DNA of 29,578 bases, from positions 1-29,578 of the forward strand of contig BNVB01000029.1 of the NCBI GenBank assembly GCA_025997795.1, given 5' to 3'. Both the position numbers and the translations under genes were made by a program. Positions within the stretch are counted from its first letter, which is position 1. Each line of letters starts with the position of its first letter. The notes below the pieces were generated by a model. That model saw nothing but the letters and a program-made list of their open reading frames with translations. It ran no database searches and was not told the origin of the DNA. Shown here piece by piece: positions 14,563 through 22,776 of this stretch. This DNA comes from Spirochaetia bacterium. GTDB lineage: Bacteria; Spirochaetota; Spirochaetia; Treponematales; Breznakiellaceae.

Positions 14563-15339
14563 ATGAGCAATTCCATTGCCGCTATTATTACCGCCGCGGG
14601 TTCCTCCAGCCGTATCGGCGTTAAAAAGGAATACCGCCTGGTGGGGGACAAAACCGATATGGAGGGCAAACCCCTTACGGTATTGGGCAAAGCCGCTCTG
14701 GCTTTTGCCGCCTGTTCCCGTATTGATGCCATTGTCATCACCGTGCCCCGGGACCCCAACCTGGGCGAATTTGCCGCCAGAGACAGCCTTCCTGCACGGC
14801 TGCTCCGCCACCGGGCCAAACCCCGGTTCCTCTTTGTCCCCGGCGGTCCCACCCGGCGTTCTTCGGTACACCATGCCCTTACTCTGCTGGAAACCCACAA
14901 ACCCGGTTATGTATTGATCCACGACGGCGCCCGGCCCTGGGTAGAACCGGCCCTCATAGACCGGGTAATCGACGCCATGCTGCAGCATCAGGCGGCGATT
15001 CCCCTGCTTCCCCTGACGGATACCCCCAAGGAAATAGACGAAGCGGGTATAATCCAGCGCCACCTTAGGCGGGTTCAGGTTGGAAACGCCCAGACCCCCC
15101 AGGGTTTTGCCTTTCCCGGCATACTTAAGGCCCACGAAAAAGCCGCCCGCCGGGAACATGACGAAGGCCGGGTGTATACCGACGACGCCGAAGTTTGGGG
15201 CGAATTTATCGGCCCCGTTCATGTTGTTCCCGGATCGCCGCTTAACAAAAAAATTACCTTTCCCGAGGACCTTGAAATGCTGGTAACCAACGAAAGCCAG
15301 GGTGATACCAAAGATGATCCGCGCCGGTCTGGGCCGTGA
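14563..15339 (+). CDS. ispD: 2-C-methyl-D-erythritol 4-phosphate cytidylyltransferase
   Basis: A 258-residue enzyme of the non-mevalonate isoprenoid (MEP) pathway, joining CTP and MEP to give CDP-ME. The N-terminus has ITAAGSSSRIG (the CTP-binding AAGxSxR loop, about 10-19), and KKEY supplies the lysine. Later motifs are VPGGPTRRSSVHHAL, LIHDGARPWV with the metal-binding aspartate, and RVQTPQ-like NAQTPQGF and YTDDAEVWG. Slightly longer than the E. coli enzyme (about 236). It lies 8 bases after carD; a good ribosome-binding site is lacking immediately upstream, which suggests coupling to carD translation. It overlaps the start of ispF by 26 bases. MEP-pathway genes are expected in a treponeme. 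Confidence 0.95.
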   Translation: MSNSIAAIITAAGSSSRIGVKKEYRLVGDKTDMEGKPLTVLGKAALAFAACSRIDAIVITVPRDPNLGEFAARDSLPARLLRHRAKPRFLFVPGGPTRRSSVHHALTLLETHKPGYVLIHDGARPWVEPALIDRVIDAMLQHQAAIPLLPLTDTPKEIDEAGIIQRHLRRVQVGNAQTPQGFAFPGILKAHEKAARREHDEGRVYTDDAEVWGEFIGPVHVVPGSPLNKKITFPEDLEMLVTNESQGDTKDDPRRSGP

Positions 15340-15790
15340 CCTTCACCGCCTGACAGAAGGCCGGCCGTTTCTTCTTGCGGGGATACGGTTCCCCTTTCCC
15401 AAAGGCGAAGAAGGCCATTCGGACGGCGATGTCCTTGCCCATGCGGTAATTGACGCCCTGCTCGGCGCTTCCGCTCTGGGAGACATTGGCGAATTGTTTC
15501 CGCCCTCCGACCCGGCCTGGAAGGATGCGGACTCCATGGAATTGCTCCGCCTGGTCTGGGCGCGGGTAAAAGCTGCGGGCTGGTCGCTTGGTAACCTGGA
15601 CTGCGTCGTAATTGCCGAAGCGCCCAAAATACTTCCCCGCAGGGAAGATATCCGTGCCGCTCTGGCCGCCGCTCTGGAAACGGATATAACGGCGGTGTTT
15701 GTTAAAGGCAAAACAGGGGAGGGCCTTGGCCCCGTGGGACAGGGCCTTGCGGTAGAGGCGGAAGCGCTTTGTTTACTGGAGCGGCCATGA
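15314..15790 (+). CDS. ispF: 2-C-methyl-D-erythritol 2,4-cyclodiphosphate synthase
   Basis: A 158-residue enzyme, the MEP step after IspD and IspE, forming the cyclic diphosphate with release of CMP. The start at ATG 15314 gives MIRAGLGRDLHRL, with the zinc ligands D9 and H11 and H43 in GHSDGDVLAHAVIDALLG. LPRREDI-like KILPRREDIR and VFVKGKTGEGLGPVG complete the fold. The family is a homotrimer of about 158 residues. It overlaps the ispD end by 26 bases in another frame; it is not an IspD-IspF fusion as in some bacteria. An upstream GTG at 15302 is possible but less likely. The stop overlaps the start of nth. Confidence 0.95.
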   Translation: MIRAGLGRDLHRLTEGRPFLLAGIRFPFPKGEEGHSDGDVLAHAVIDALLGASALGDIGELFPPSDPAWKDADSMELLRLVWARVKAAGWSLGNLDCVVIAEAPKILPRREDIRAALAAALETDITAVFVKGKTGEGLGPVGQGLAVEAEALCLLERP

Positions 15791-16566
15791 CTGGAAAAGG
15801 CGCGGTAAAAACAACAGCTTCCTTAAAGGAAATGTGTCCCGACTGGGAGAGCATTGTCGATTCCCTTAAAAAGTGGCGGAAGGATTTGCAAAAGGCAAAA
15901 ACTGCCGGCATCCATTCCGCGTCCGCCGAATCGGCCAAGTCTATCGACCCTTCGGTAAGCACCATCGCGGAGCAGTATAAAAAAGATCCCCGCTTATCCT
16001 CTATAGAGATGCCCTGGGCGGTGCTGGTTTCTACTATATTAAGCCTTCGTACCAAGGACGAAGTTACCCTGCGCTGTTCCCGGGCGCTCTTGGCAAAGGC
16101 CCCGACTCCGGCAAAAATGTTTGCCCTGGATGAGGAAACTATTGCCGCCCTGGCTTACCCCGCGGGTTTTTACCGGACCAAGGCCGCCAATCTGCGAAAG
16201 ATCGCCGCCATACTGCTGGATACCTACGGCGGTGTGGTTCCCGATGATCTAGACACTCTTCTGGAACTCCCCGGTGTGGGCAGAAAAACCGCCAATCTGG
16301 TTATTACCGAAGCGTACAACAAATACGGCATCTGCGTGGATATCCACGTTCACCGTATTTCCAACAGAACCGGCTGGCTCAGCTCCCGGAACCCGGAAGA
16401 AACAGAGATGATTTTAAGAAAAATTCTGCCCCGGAAATTCTGGAAAACCATAAACCCCCTCCTGGTTCTTTACGGTCAGAATGTCTGCCGGCCCATAAGC
16501 CCCTTCTGTTCCCGCTGTGTTATCGCTCCCCATTGCAGGTCCCTTAATGTTGAAACATCCCGGTAA
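15787..16566 (+). CDS. nth: Endonuclease III, DNA glycosylase/AP lyase
   Basis: A 259-residue base-excision repair enzyme that removes oxidised pyrimidines. The start is ATG 15787 (GGAG five bases before, ATGA overlap with ispF). The helix-hairpin-helix LLELPGVGRKTAN carries the catalytic lysine K167; VDIHVHR holds the catalytic aspartate D185. The C-terminus has a full iron-sulphur cluster ligand set: C234, C241, C244, C250 with spacing x6, x2, x5. Compared with E. coli Nth (211 residues) it has an N-terminal extension of about 55 residues rich in lysine and serine. No missing key residue. Its neighbours in MEP pathway have no functional link; the coupling looks like a housekeeping operon. 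Confidence 0.95.
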   Translation: MTGKGAVKTTASLKEMCPDWESIVDSLKKWRKDLQKAKTAGIHSASAESAKSIDPSVSTIAEQYKKDPRLSSIEMPWAVLVSTILSLRTKDEVTLRCSRALLAKAPTPAKMFALDEETIAALAYPAGFYRTKAANLRKIAAILLDTYGGVVPDDLDTLLELPGVGRKTANLVITEAYNKYGICVDIHVHRISNRTGWLSSRNPEETEMILRKILPRKFWKTINPLLVLYGQNVCRPISPFCSRCVIAPHCRSLNVETSR

Positions 16567-16578
16567 TACCGGTATAGT
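16550..16578 (+). promoter_or_regulatory. Promoter of the 16598 lipoprotein gene
   Basis: TTGAAA at 16550-16555, a 17-base spacer and TATAGT at 16573-16578. It overlaps the end of nth. The transcript should begin around 16585, just at the AAGGAG site. Confidence 0.6.
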
Positions 16579-16597
16579 AGTCCCAAGGAGATCTGTT

Positions 16598-17293
16598 ATG
16601 AAGAGACTTGTGCTTGTCTTACTGTGTGCCCTCTCTTTGGCAGGGTGCAGCAAGACCGTAGCTGAAATTTTAGGAGACCTTGGCGGAAATTCCGGCAATG
16701 CCGGTTCCGGCACTTCACGGGAAGATAACGCCGTTAAACTTAACAAAGAAATGCGGTATTACAACGATTACCTGGGCATTTCTTACAGGATTCCAAAGAA
16801 CTGGTGGCTCTACGAAGTAAACGATGAAAATTTCAGCGAAACCAAGGGTGACATTACCGACGATGTTTCCATGGATATTGCCTACGGCGATTTTGGCACT
16901 TACAACTATTCCAACGTATGGCTTATGACTTTTGGTAATCTGGAGAAATCCATCACCGATAACCACCTGGGTTTTGATCTTGATGCCCGGTTTGTCAAAG
17001 GAGCGGAAAACATAACTTCTTTTATGAAGTACTTTGAAGAATTTATGCTGGAACCTACCGAAGAAGAGGACTATTCTCTTACCAATTCCGAACAGCTTAC
17101 CATTAATGGAAAGGCCTTTGAACTGCGGGATTATCTGGTTGACCGGAAAGAGGACGATTACCAGATAATCACCTTAAGCTGTCAGATAAAGGAAGGATAC
17201 TTCTTTAATATCATTGTAGATTACTGGCCGGAAAACAAAAAAGCAAAACAGGCAATTATCGACAGCGTTTCCAAAAGCATCGAGTTTTATTGA
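16598..17293 (+). CDS. Putative lipoprotein, unknown function
   Basis: The start is ATG 16598, with AAGGAG (16585-16590) seven bases before it; a longer reading from 16517 runs inside nth. The 231-residue product has a lipoprotein signal MKRLVLVLLCALSLAGCSK with lipobox LAGC. A short Gly/Asn/Ser-rich linker (GGNSGNAGSGTS) precedes an acidic globular part with DYLGISYRIPKNWWLYEVNDENF, which resembles the opening of small PsbP/DUF1795-like stress-type folds, and an end IVDYWPENKKAKQAIIDSVSKSIEFY. The family assignment is tentative. The protein is expected to be anchored in a membrane on the periplasmic or outer side. Confidence 0.75.
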   Translation: MKRLVLVLLCALSLAGCSKTVAEILGDLGGNSGNAGSGTSREDNAVKLNKEMRYYNDYLGISYRIPKNWWLYEVNDENFSETKGDITDDVSMDIAYGDFGTYNYSNVWLMTFGNLEKSITDNHLGFDLDARFVKGAENITSFMKYFEEFMLEPTEEEDYSLTNSEQLTINGKAFELRDYLVDRKEDDYQIITLSCQIKEGYFFNIIVDYWPENKKAKQAIIDSVSKSIEFY

Positions 17294-17328
17294 TCTGCAA
17301 GAAACGCTAAACGCGCAATCTTTTGCGT

Positions 17329-17664
17329 TTATACAGAATCCGGCGGAGTTTCTTCGCCGGATTTTTTATGCCGTTCCCAATGGGGAAGGCTTTCGTCGGT
17401 TGCTTCCGGTTCACCTTCGGCGGCGCGCTGTTCCGCTTCTTCCGCCGCCCGTGCGGCGGCTTCGGCGGCCAGCTTTTCGTTCTTTGCAAGCTTCCTGTTG
17501 TACATAAAAAGACCCAGGGCGCCAAAGATAATAACATCCATAAGGATTTTTTCTTTGCCGTCAGAAAGGCCTATGCCAAAAAAATGCCGTACCAGACTGT
17601 ACCCAATAAGCAGTACTCCAAGGGCAGCGGTAAAAATCATCAGCCATTTACGGGTTATTTTCAT
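17329..17664 (-). CDS. Small membrane protein
   Basis: A 111-residue protein with two hydrophobic spans (about 8-28 and 41-57), a DGKEKI loop between them and an alanine/glutamate-rich coiled tail (KLAAEAAARAAEEAEQRAAE) facing the cytoplasm by the positive-inside rule. No family recognised. It follows the SpiroCoCo gene by 15 bases on the same strand, so it may be its last operon member. Its 3' end overlaps the terminator of the convergent lipoprotein gene. Confidence 0.6.
   Translation of the reverse strand: MKITRKWLMIFTAALGVLLIGYSLVRHFFGIGLSDGKEKILMDVIIFGALGLFMYNRKLAKNEKLAAEAAARAAEEAEQRAAEGEPEATDESLPHWERHKKSGEETPPDSV
17337..17367 (+). terminator. Rho-independent terminator after 16598 gene
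   Basis: AATCCGGCG, nine-base loop, CGCCGGATT, followed by a T-run (TTTTTT ending at 17367): nine paired bases, strong. It lies inside the 3' end of the convergent small membrane protein gene, so the last codons of that gene double as the hairpin. Confidence 0.8.
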
Positions 17665-17679
17665 TGGTACATCCTGTGT

Positions 17680-20169
17680 TTATTTTTTGGATCCACGGGT
17701 ATTCTCTGTCGAGGAACCCATTTCAAGGATCAGTTCTACTTCGCCCCGGCCTATTTTAAGGGACCTGGCTATTTCTTCCGCACCCCAGCCCTGGCGGGCA
17801 AGGCGTATTACATTCTCCCGGGCGGCAATGGGCGGGGCCCCGTCTCCACCGCCGGATTTTTTGCGGTCTTCCTTAAGCACCGCCTCCAGCAGTTTAAGTT
17901 CTTCCTGGGCTTCCCGGTTAAGTTCTTCAAACCGGGTTTCTGTTCTGGCAAGCCATTCCCGGGCAGTCTGCATTTTTTCAATCCGCTCTTCTATGGTTTT
18001 AAGGTTTGTATCAAGAACACCAAGCTGTTCCCCGGTTTCCCGGGCTTTTTCGCTGGCGGCTGCCAGTTCATCTATCGAAGGCCTAAGCGTATCAAGTTCG
18101 TCCTCCGTGTGGTCAATGTTGTCCCGGCATTTCCGCAGGGCCATTTCGGTTTCTTCCAGAAGCTGGAAATTCCGTTCAATGCCGCGGTTGGTTTCTTCCA
18201 GGATACGGTTTTTGTTTTCTACCCGTTGATACTTTTCTTCCGCGGCGGCCATGGCATCTTCCAGCTTTCTTAGGGATACCTGAACATCCTGGAGGGTATC
18301 GTCGGCATTGAACACATCCTTAAGCCGCTCTTCCACCCGTGCCGAAGTCTGGATCAGTTTTTCAAAGTCTTTTTCCATAATGTCCAGATGGCTCTTTTCG
18401 GTAAGGAACCGGGTCATTTTGGCGTTAACTTCGTCTTCCAGCCGCCGGACTTTAATAAACTCCGTTTCCAGCCGGGCAGCTTCTGCGCGGCGTTCCTCTA
18501 TCCCCGAAAGATCGCTCCGCAGGGCTTCCATGTTCCGTTCCAGGCTGGACCGCAGTTCATCGGTCTTTTCAAAAAGCCGCGACTGGCTGGTAAATTCCTT
18601 TAGCTCACGGCGTATCTCATCGGCACCGGAAGAAAGCTGGGAAACACGGCTTTCTGTTTCGTCCAGGCCGTTCTGGATTTTTTCTTCAAAGGCATCGGCC
18701 TTAAGTTTAAGCCGTTCCAGATCGGAAAGGATCCTGCCGCTTTGTTCCCCAATGCGGGCGTTTACCTCGTCCTTAAAGGTAATCTCCAGGTTACGCCGTT
18801 CCTGTTCGGCTTCTTCTCCCAGCGCAACAAGTTTCCGGTCTAGATTGGTATGCCATTCGGTAAGGCGGCTGTCTATTTCGGTACTGCGTTTGGCCAGGTC
18901 AGCAAAAAAATCATCTTCAAAAAGCTGGAGTTTTTCGGACATATTGTCGTAGGCCCGGTTTTTAAGCACCGTAATTTCCTGTTCCAGCGCTGTCATTTCG
19001 GCCCTTAGGGCTTCCGCCGATTCGGCAAGGGAAGCTGCGGCTTTTTCCCGTTCCTGTTTTTGTTCTTCTTCAAAAAGGCCAAAGTCCCGGCGGACCCGTT
19101 CTTCCGCTGTTTCCATGGCAAGCCGGAGCTGGCTGTCCAGTTTAAGGGCATCGTCGGCCATGGTTTCAATACGTTTCCACTGCGAAGCCTGATCCTCCCG
19201 GTAATGGAGCAAACGTTCGTCCGCCCCGGCAAGTATCCGCAGCTCCGTCTCTGCCAGTTCTTCGTGCTCGCTTTTCCATTCATCCCGGCAGGATTTTACC
19301 ATGGCCTGAATTTCGGCAACTTTTGCCTTGGCATTTTCGTGGTACTCCTGGAATTTTTCTTCCACGGTGCCCTGGAAACGGTGAAGCCTAACCATCGATT
19401 CTTCCCGCAGTTTAACCAGCGCCGCTTCTTCCAGTTTGTCCGATTTACTGCCCGCCCGTTCTACCGCTTCTGCCAGGGTTTTGTTGATAATCTCCACATC
19501 CCGTTCAAGGCGGGATTTCCGTTCCGCCTCGATCCGGTCCACCGCCTGCCGGTGTTCTTCCACCTGGCGTTCCACGGTTTCCGCCGCGGCCCGAAGATCC
19601 TCCACACTGCCTTCTACCCTGCCAACCAGGGTCTCCGCCGCTTTTTCCAGAGCAGCGGTATTTTCCTCTTCAAAACGCAGTTCCAGGCCGCCAAGGTCCT
19701 TTTCCAGTTCCTCCGCCTGGTGTTTCAGGCCGCCTATCTTTTTGGCGGTCTCTTCCACAAAGGCCGATTCATCCCGCAGGCGCTTCATGTTTTCTTCCAC
19801 ATAAGCTGTCATGCGGATAAGTTCTTCCATAGATTTGTCGTAGGCGCTGATCCGTTCGCCGATGCGGCCTACTTCTTCCAGCCGCCGGGAAAGGCCCTCG
19901 GATTTTGCTTCAAATTCACCGTTTACTTCTCCCAGGCGGTTAAGCGCTTCTTTGACGGCGCTTTTTTGTACATCCAGGACAAGACCGTTGTCTTTAACCT
20001 CCGCAGCTTTTTGTTCCGCAAAGGCGGCAATATCGTCTTTAAGGCGTTTACCGTATTCCCGGGCCAGATCTACTGAACGGTTCTGGCGATCCATATAACG
20101 GAAGACCAGTATGGCTAGAAGGCTTATACCCAGGGTAAAAAAATTTCCAACGGTAACGAGATCCATCAT
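17680..20169 (-). CDS. SpiroCoCo-type giant coiled-coil protein
   Basis: An 829-residue protein with one N-terminal membrane helix (about 7-25), followed by nearly 700 residues of heptad-rich, glutamate/lysine/arginine coiled coil, and a C-terminal HTH-like end (about 780-815; ENVIRLARQGWGAEEIARSLKIGRGEVELIL). This layout is that of the SpiroCoCo family, which occurs in spirochaetes and is thought to have a cytoskeletal or cell-envelope scaffolding role. No Walker motif or breaks, so it is not an SMC protein. It begins 2 bases after the stop of the HAD gene, so those two are one operon. The very end (SSTENTRGSKK) is disordered. Confidence 0.85.
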   Translation of the reverse strand: MMDLVTVGNFFTLGISLLAILVFRYMDRQNRSVDLAREYGKRLKDDIAAFAEQKAAEVKDNGLVLDVQKSAVKEALNRLGEVNGEFEAKSEGLSRRLEEVGRIGERISAYDKSMEELIRMTAYVEENMKRLRDESAFVEETAKKIGGLKHQAEELEKDLGGLELRFEEENTAALEKAAETLVGRVEGSVEDLRAAAETVERQVEEHRQAVDRIEAERKSRLERDVEIINKTLAEAVERAGSKSDKLEEAALVKLREESMVRLHRFQGTVEEKFQEYHENAKAKVAEIQAMVKSCRDEWKSEHEELAETELRILAGADERLLHYREDQASQWKRIETMADDALKLDSQLRLAMETAEERVRRDFGLFEEEQKQEREKAAASLAESAEALRAEMTALEQEITVLKNRAYDNMSEKLQLFEDDFFADLAKRSTEIDSRLTEWHTNLDRKLVALGEEAEQERRNLEITFKDEVNARIGEQSGRILSDLERLKLKADAFEEKIQNGLDETESRVSQLSSGADEIRRELKEFTSQSRLFEKTDELRSSLERNMEALRSDLSGIEERRAEAARLETEFIKVRRLEDEVNAKMTRFLTEKSHLDIMEKDFEKLIQTSARVEERLKDVFNADDTLQDVQVSLRKLEDAMAAAEEKYQRVENKNRILEETNRGIERNFQLLEETEMALRKCRDNIDHTEDELDTLRPSIDELAAASEKARETGEQLGVLDTNLKTIEERIEKMQTAREWLARTETRFEELNREAQEELKLLEAVLKEDRKKSGGGDGAPPIAARENVIRLARQGWGAEEIARSLKIGRGEVELILEMGSSTENTRGSKK

Positions 20170-20171
20170 TC

Positions 20172-20948
20172 TTACCCTATCACATATTCCCGTAATTGGC
20201 GATAGTCAAAAAAAACAAAATCCGCTCCGCACTGGAGGGCGGAAGCCCGCGGACAAAAACCGGTGCTGGCAGGGTTCCGGCGGATTAACGCCGCCCGCAT
20301 ACCTGCCCTCCGGGCCCCCGCCGCATCAAAACGGGGACTGTTCCCCACATAGAGGATTTTTTTCCGGTTCCGGTCCAGGCCAAGGGCCTGGGCCAGGGCG
20401 GCAAAGGGAAGTGCCGAAGGCTTAAGAGCGCCGGTTTCTTCGGTAGAAAGGATAACGTCAAAAAAACCGCCGAGTCCCAAAAGCGAAAGCTTCCGTACCG
20501 GAGGAAAATCCGAAAGCAAAGCCAGTTTGAGCCCCGCCGTACGAAAGGCCGTGAGGGTTTCGGTAACCTGGGGAAAAAGCTTGATGCCGGAAAAAAGTTC
20601 TTCCCAGCGCCGGTAGATAAACCGTTCTGTTTTTTGTTTTGCCGCCTCCGCCGTTCCACCCAGGCGGAGAGCCATGCGCCTGGCCTGTTCATCATAAAAG
20701 GATGAACCAGCGCCATCCACAGCGGTTTCGGCGGCTCCGGCCTTGGCGGCGGCGCTTCGATGGAGGTCATGGCGTACCCGTAGAAAAGCCCGGTAAAAAC
20801 GGGGATGAACAAACAACAGGGGGATAAGACGGCGGTAGAAACGGTAATTTGGATAGAGGGTTCCGTCCAAATCAAAAGCCACGGCCGCTATATCGGCCGG
20901 CATCGATTCCAAACCCCGCGTTGTTCTATCCCCCCCAAGGACTCCCAT
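20172..20948 (-). CDS. HAD-superfamily hydrolase
   Basis: A 258-residue phosphohydrolase-like protein of the haloacid dehalogenase superfamily. Motif I is FDLDGTLYPN with D26 and D28; motif II is LALLSDFPP; motif III has the lysine of TGALKPSALPF; motif IV is VGNSPRFDAAGARRAG. The cap (about 45-130) is helical, like subfamily I. The substrate cannot be read. I keep ATG 20948, because a -10 hexamer lies six bases before it (leaderless fit); ATG 20903 is an alternative that starts directly before MPADIAAVAFDLDG. It is the first gene of a minus-strand operon continuing to the SpiroCoCo gene. Confidence 0.85.
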   Translation of the reverse strand: MGVLGGDRTTRGLESMPADIAAVAFDLDGTLYPNYRFYRRLIPLLFVHPRFYRAFLRVRHDLHRSAAAKAGAAETAVDGAGSSFYDEQARRMALRLGGTAEAAKQKTERFIYRRWEELFSGIKLFPQVTETLTAFRTAGLKLALLSDFPPVRKLSLLGLGGFFDVILSTEETGALKPSALPFAALAQALGLDRNRKKILYVGNSPRFDAAGARRAGMRAALIRRNPASTGFCPRASALQCGADFVFFDYRQLREYVIG

Positions 20949-20954
20949 GGCTTA

Positions 20955-20960
20955 AGTATA
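20955..20960 (-). promoter_or_regulatory. -10 hexamer of the HAD operon
   Basis: TATACT on the minus strand, six bases before ATG 20948. The -35 is poor (TTTCAG or CTTTCA). The spacing suggests a leaderless transcript. Confidence 0.4.
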
Positions 20961-20999
20961 ACGCAGTAGACGTATAGCTGAAAGTCCCCGCTGGACAAG

Positions 21000-21030
21000 C
21001 ACAGGTTTCACAAGTTTTTCACAGGTTTAT
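21000..21030 (-). repeat. Three direct repeats upstream of HAD promoter
   Basis: CACAGG, CACAAG and CACAGG begin at 21000, 21009 and 21020, so the spacing is close to one helical turn. They lie about 40-75 bases upstream of the HAD start and might be a regulator site. The gap is 77 bases long, between two minus-strand genes. Interpretation is speculative. Confidence 0.3.
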
Positions 21031-22349
21031 GGATCAAATGCCCCTTCTACCGGAACCCGGACCAAATTTACCATGGCCCCGGGATGACGGCCAATAAAAC
21101 CCGCCAGGTTTGTTTCTGCGGCGCTTTCAAAAACAGCGGTCTGGAATACTCCGTATTCGTTAAAATACGGAACCAGAACCGCCGCATGGTAGTGCTGGCG
21201 CAGGGGCGGCGCGGGTCCCCGTTCACGGTTAACCGAGGCCAGATAGAGATAACCCGGTTCGTTGATTGCCAGGGTATAGAGGAGGGGTCGGAGGCCTTCG
21301 ACACTGAACCCCGCATTAAGCAGAAAGCCGGGGTAGCTTTTTATCGCCGCACTGCCTTTACTGCGGTCAATAAGGGCGGCAAAGGTTTCTGTCCTTACTT
21401 CCACATTTTCTATGGCGGCAAAAGAAGGGGACCGGAGTACCCGGGCGGCTTCCAGGGCAAGGTTCCGGGTCCAGTCCAAACCAAAGAGGGAATCGCGGTT
21501 TTCATAGTTGGCCTGGAGGGATGATGTCCGGGGGCTCACCGGAGCCTTAAGGGGGGTAACGGCCAGGCGTTTTCCCGTTATGGGCCGGAGTATTCCGTCC
21601 ACCACCCATTTGGCAAAACCCGAACAGTTAAGGCCCGGATTATTCTGGGGCGTTAGGGTTTCGATAAACACATAGTTGTTGTTTTCGTCCAGGGTTCCAT
21701 CGTCCTCGTAGTTAAGCCCCGGCAGAGCAGCACGGATCCGGGAAACAAGGTTTTTGCTGTTCGTGTCATAGATAGTCCGGTAAAACCGGGGGTCGGGGTC
21801 AAAGTAACGCCGGGGAAAACGGTCCCCTGCGGCAGCCAGGGCTTCTTCCACCGGCAGGGTAAGGAGCCGCTCAAAGGGAATCCCTATCGTCAGTCCCCGG
21901 ACGACATAGGCTTCGTAAATAACCACATCCAGCTGACTTTTATCCTGCCCCAGGGGCCGGAACTGAACATACATTTGGGGATCGCTGCGAAGAAACACCC
22001 TGATTCTGAGGGGATCCCCCGATTTTCCGTTACGGGTATAGATCCACGAACCCTGGGCCCAGCCGGGAAAAGCGCCGTTCCGCTCCCGGGCCAGGATTAC
22101 CATTACTTCCCCGCTGCGGCTTTCGGCGCGGATCTGGACAGGAGACCCGCCGGGGAGCGATTGAGAAAGGGGCCTTTTCCGTTGTACTTCTGCGGGATCC
22201 CCGGTAAGCCAGGTTTTTTGAATAGAAAGCCGCAGGGCCGAATCGTCCTGAATGGCGCTGCTGGTTACATCGGCGGAAAAAAGCTGCCAAAGGGGTAAAA
22301 GGAGTATTCCCACGGCGAGGAATTTTAGTGTATACTTGTTTAACGTCAT
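21027..22349 (-). CDS. Secreted protein with NlpC/P60-like cysteine motif
   Basis: A 440-residue exported protein; start ATG 22349 with a signal peptide (about 1-26, hydrophobic LAVGILLLPLWQLFSA). The N-terminal half is beta-rich. At about 238-252 it has GLNCSGFAKWVVDG, like the Cys nucleophile motif (DCSGFVxW) of NlpC/P60 peptidoglycan peptidases, with C242 as the candidate nucleophile; QHYHAAVLVPYF (H386 or H388) could be the catalytic histidine. The upstream aspartate that normally stands before the cysteine is replaced by N. GLDWTRNLALEA lies between. This could be a divergent cell-wall peptidase or an unrelated papain-like fold. Divergently transcribed from cheY, with 38 bases between the starts. 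Confidence 0.65.
   Translation of the reverse strand: MTLNKYTLKFLAVGILLLPLWQLFSADVTSSAIQDDSALRLSIQKTWLTGDPAEVQRKRPLSQSLPGGSPVQIRAESRSGEVMVILARERNGAFPGWAQGSWIYTRNGKSGDPLRIRVFLRSDPQMYVQFRPLGQDKSQLDVVIYEAYVVRGLTIGIPFERLLTLPVEEALAAAGDRFPRRYFDPDPRFYRTIYDTNSKNLVSRIRAALPGLNYEDDGTLDENNNYVFIETLTPQNNPGLNCSGFAKWVVDGILRPITGKRLAVTPLKAPVSPRTSSLQANYENRDSLFGLDWTRNLALEAARVLRSPSFAAIENVEVRTETFAALIDRSKGSAAIKSYPGFLLNAGFSVEGLRPLLYTLAINEPGYLYLASVNRERGPAPPLRQHYHAAVLVPYFNEYGVFQTAVFESAAETNLAGFIGRHPGAMVNLVRVPVEGAFDP
22331..22336 (+). promoter_or_regulatory. -10-like hexamer upstream of cheY
   Basis: TATACT at 22331-22336, about 50 bases before cheY. No clear -35 sits at the right distance, and it lies inside the divergent gene's first codons. 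Candidate only. Confidence 0.3.
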
Positions 22350-22387
22350 TACCTTAACTATCGGCCTAAGGGGCCGGGGAGACAAGT

Positions 22388-22756
22388 ATGAAAACAGTCA
22401 TGGTCGTAGACGACTCTCGAATTATGCGAAATATCGTAAAAAACACTTTTTCCGAGCTTAAAATTCCCTGTCAGTTTATTGAAGCGGGAAACGGAAAAGA
22501 AGCCTTGCAGCAGCTGGAAAACCAGCCGGTAAACCTGGTCCTTTTGGACTGGAATATGCCGGAACTTTCGGGGATCGAATTTCTTAAGCAGGTCAGAGCC
22601 ATGGATCAGTATAAAGATCTGCCCATCATCATGGTAACCAGCGAATCCGCCAAATACAATGTTATTGAAGCGCTTAAAACCGGTGCCACCGATTACATCA
22701 TTAAACCCATAAACGAGAAAATCTTTATGGAAAAACTGTCAAAGATCACTATTTAA
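22388..22756 (+). CDS. cheY: Single-domain response regulator, CheY-like
   Basis: A 122-residue receiver domain. D8 and D9 in VVDDSR bind Mg; D54 in LVLLDWNMPE is the phosphoryl acceptor; T84 and S85 in MVTSES, and K106 in IIKPI complete the active site. No output domain. GGGGAG lies six bases before the ATG. The next gene is cheX (20-base gap), a CheY-P phosphatase, and then a CheA-like kinase, so the three form a phosphorylation cycle. Whether it is the main flagellar CheY or a paralogue is unclear: this cluster has no CheA with the usual P1-P5 layout and no CheW or CheR. Confidence 0.9.
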   Translation: MKTVMVVDDSRIMRNIVKNTFSELKIPCQFIEAGNGKEALQQLENQPVNLVLLDWNMPELSGIEFLKQVRAMDQYKDLPIIMVTSESAKYNVIEALKTGATDYIIKPINEKIFMEKLSKITI

Positions 22757-22776
22757 CCAAACAAAGGAGCTTTTAT

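Noticed and set aside
14532..15222. Minus-strand ORFs opposite ispD
   Set aside because: ispD has all family motifs; the minus frames are rich in glycine and arginine with no motifs.
17323..20076. Long plus-strand open frames opposite the SpiroCoCo gene
   Set aside because: They are antisense shadows of a glutamate/lysine-rich coiled coil; such genes produce long arginine/serine or phenylalanine-rich antisense frames.
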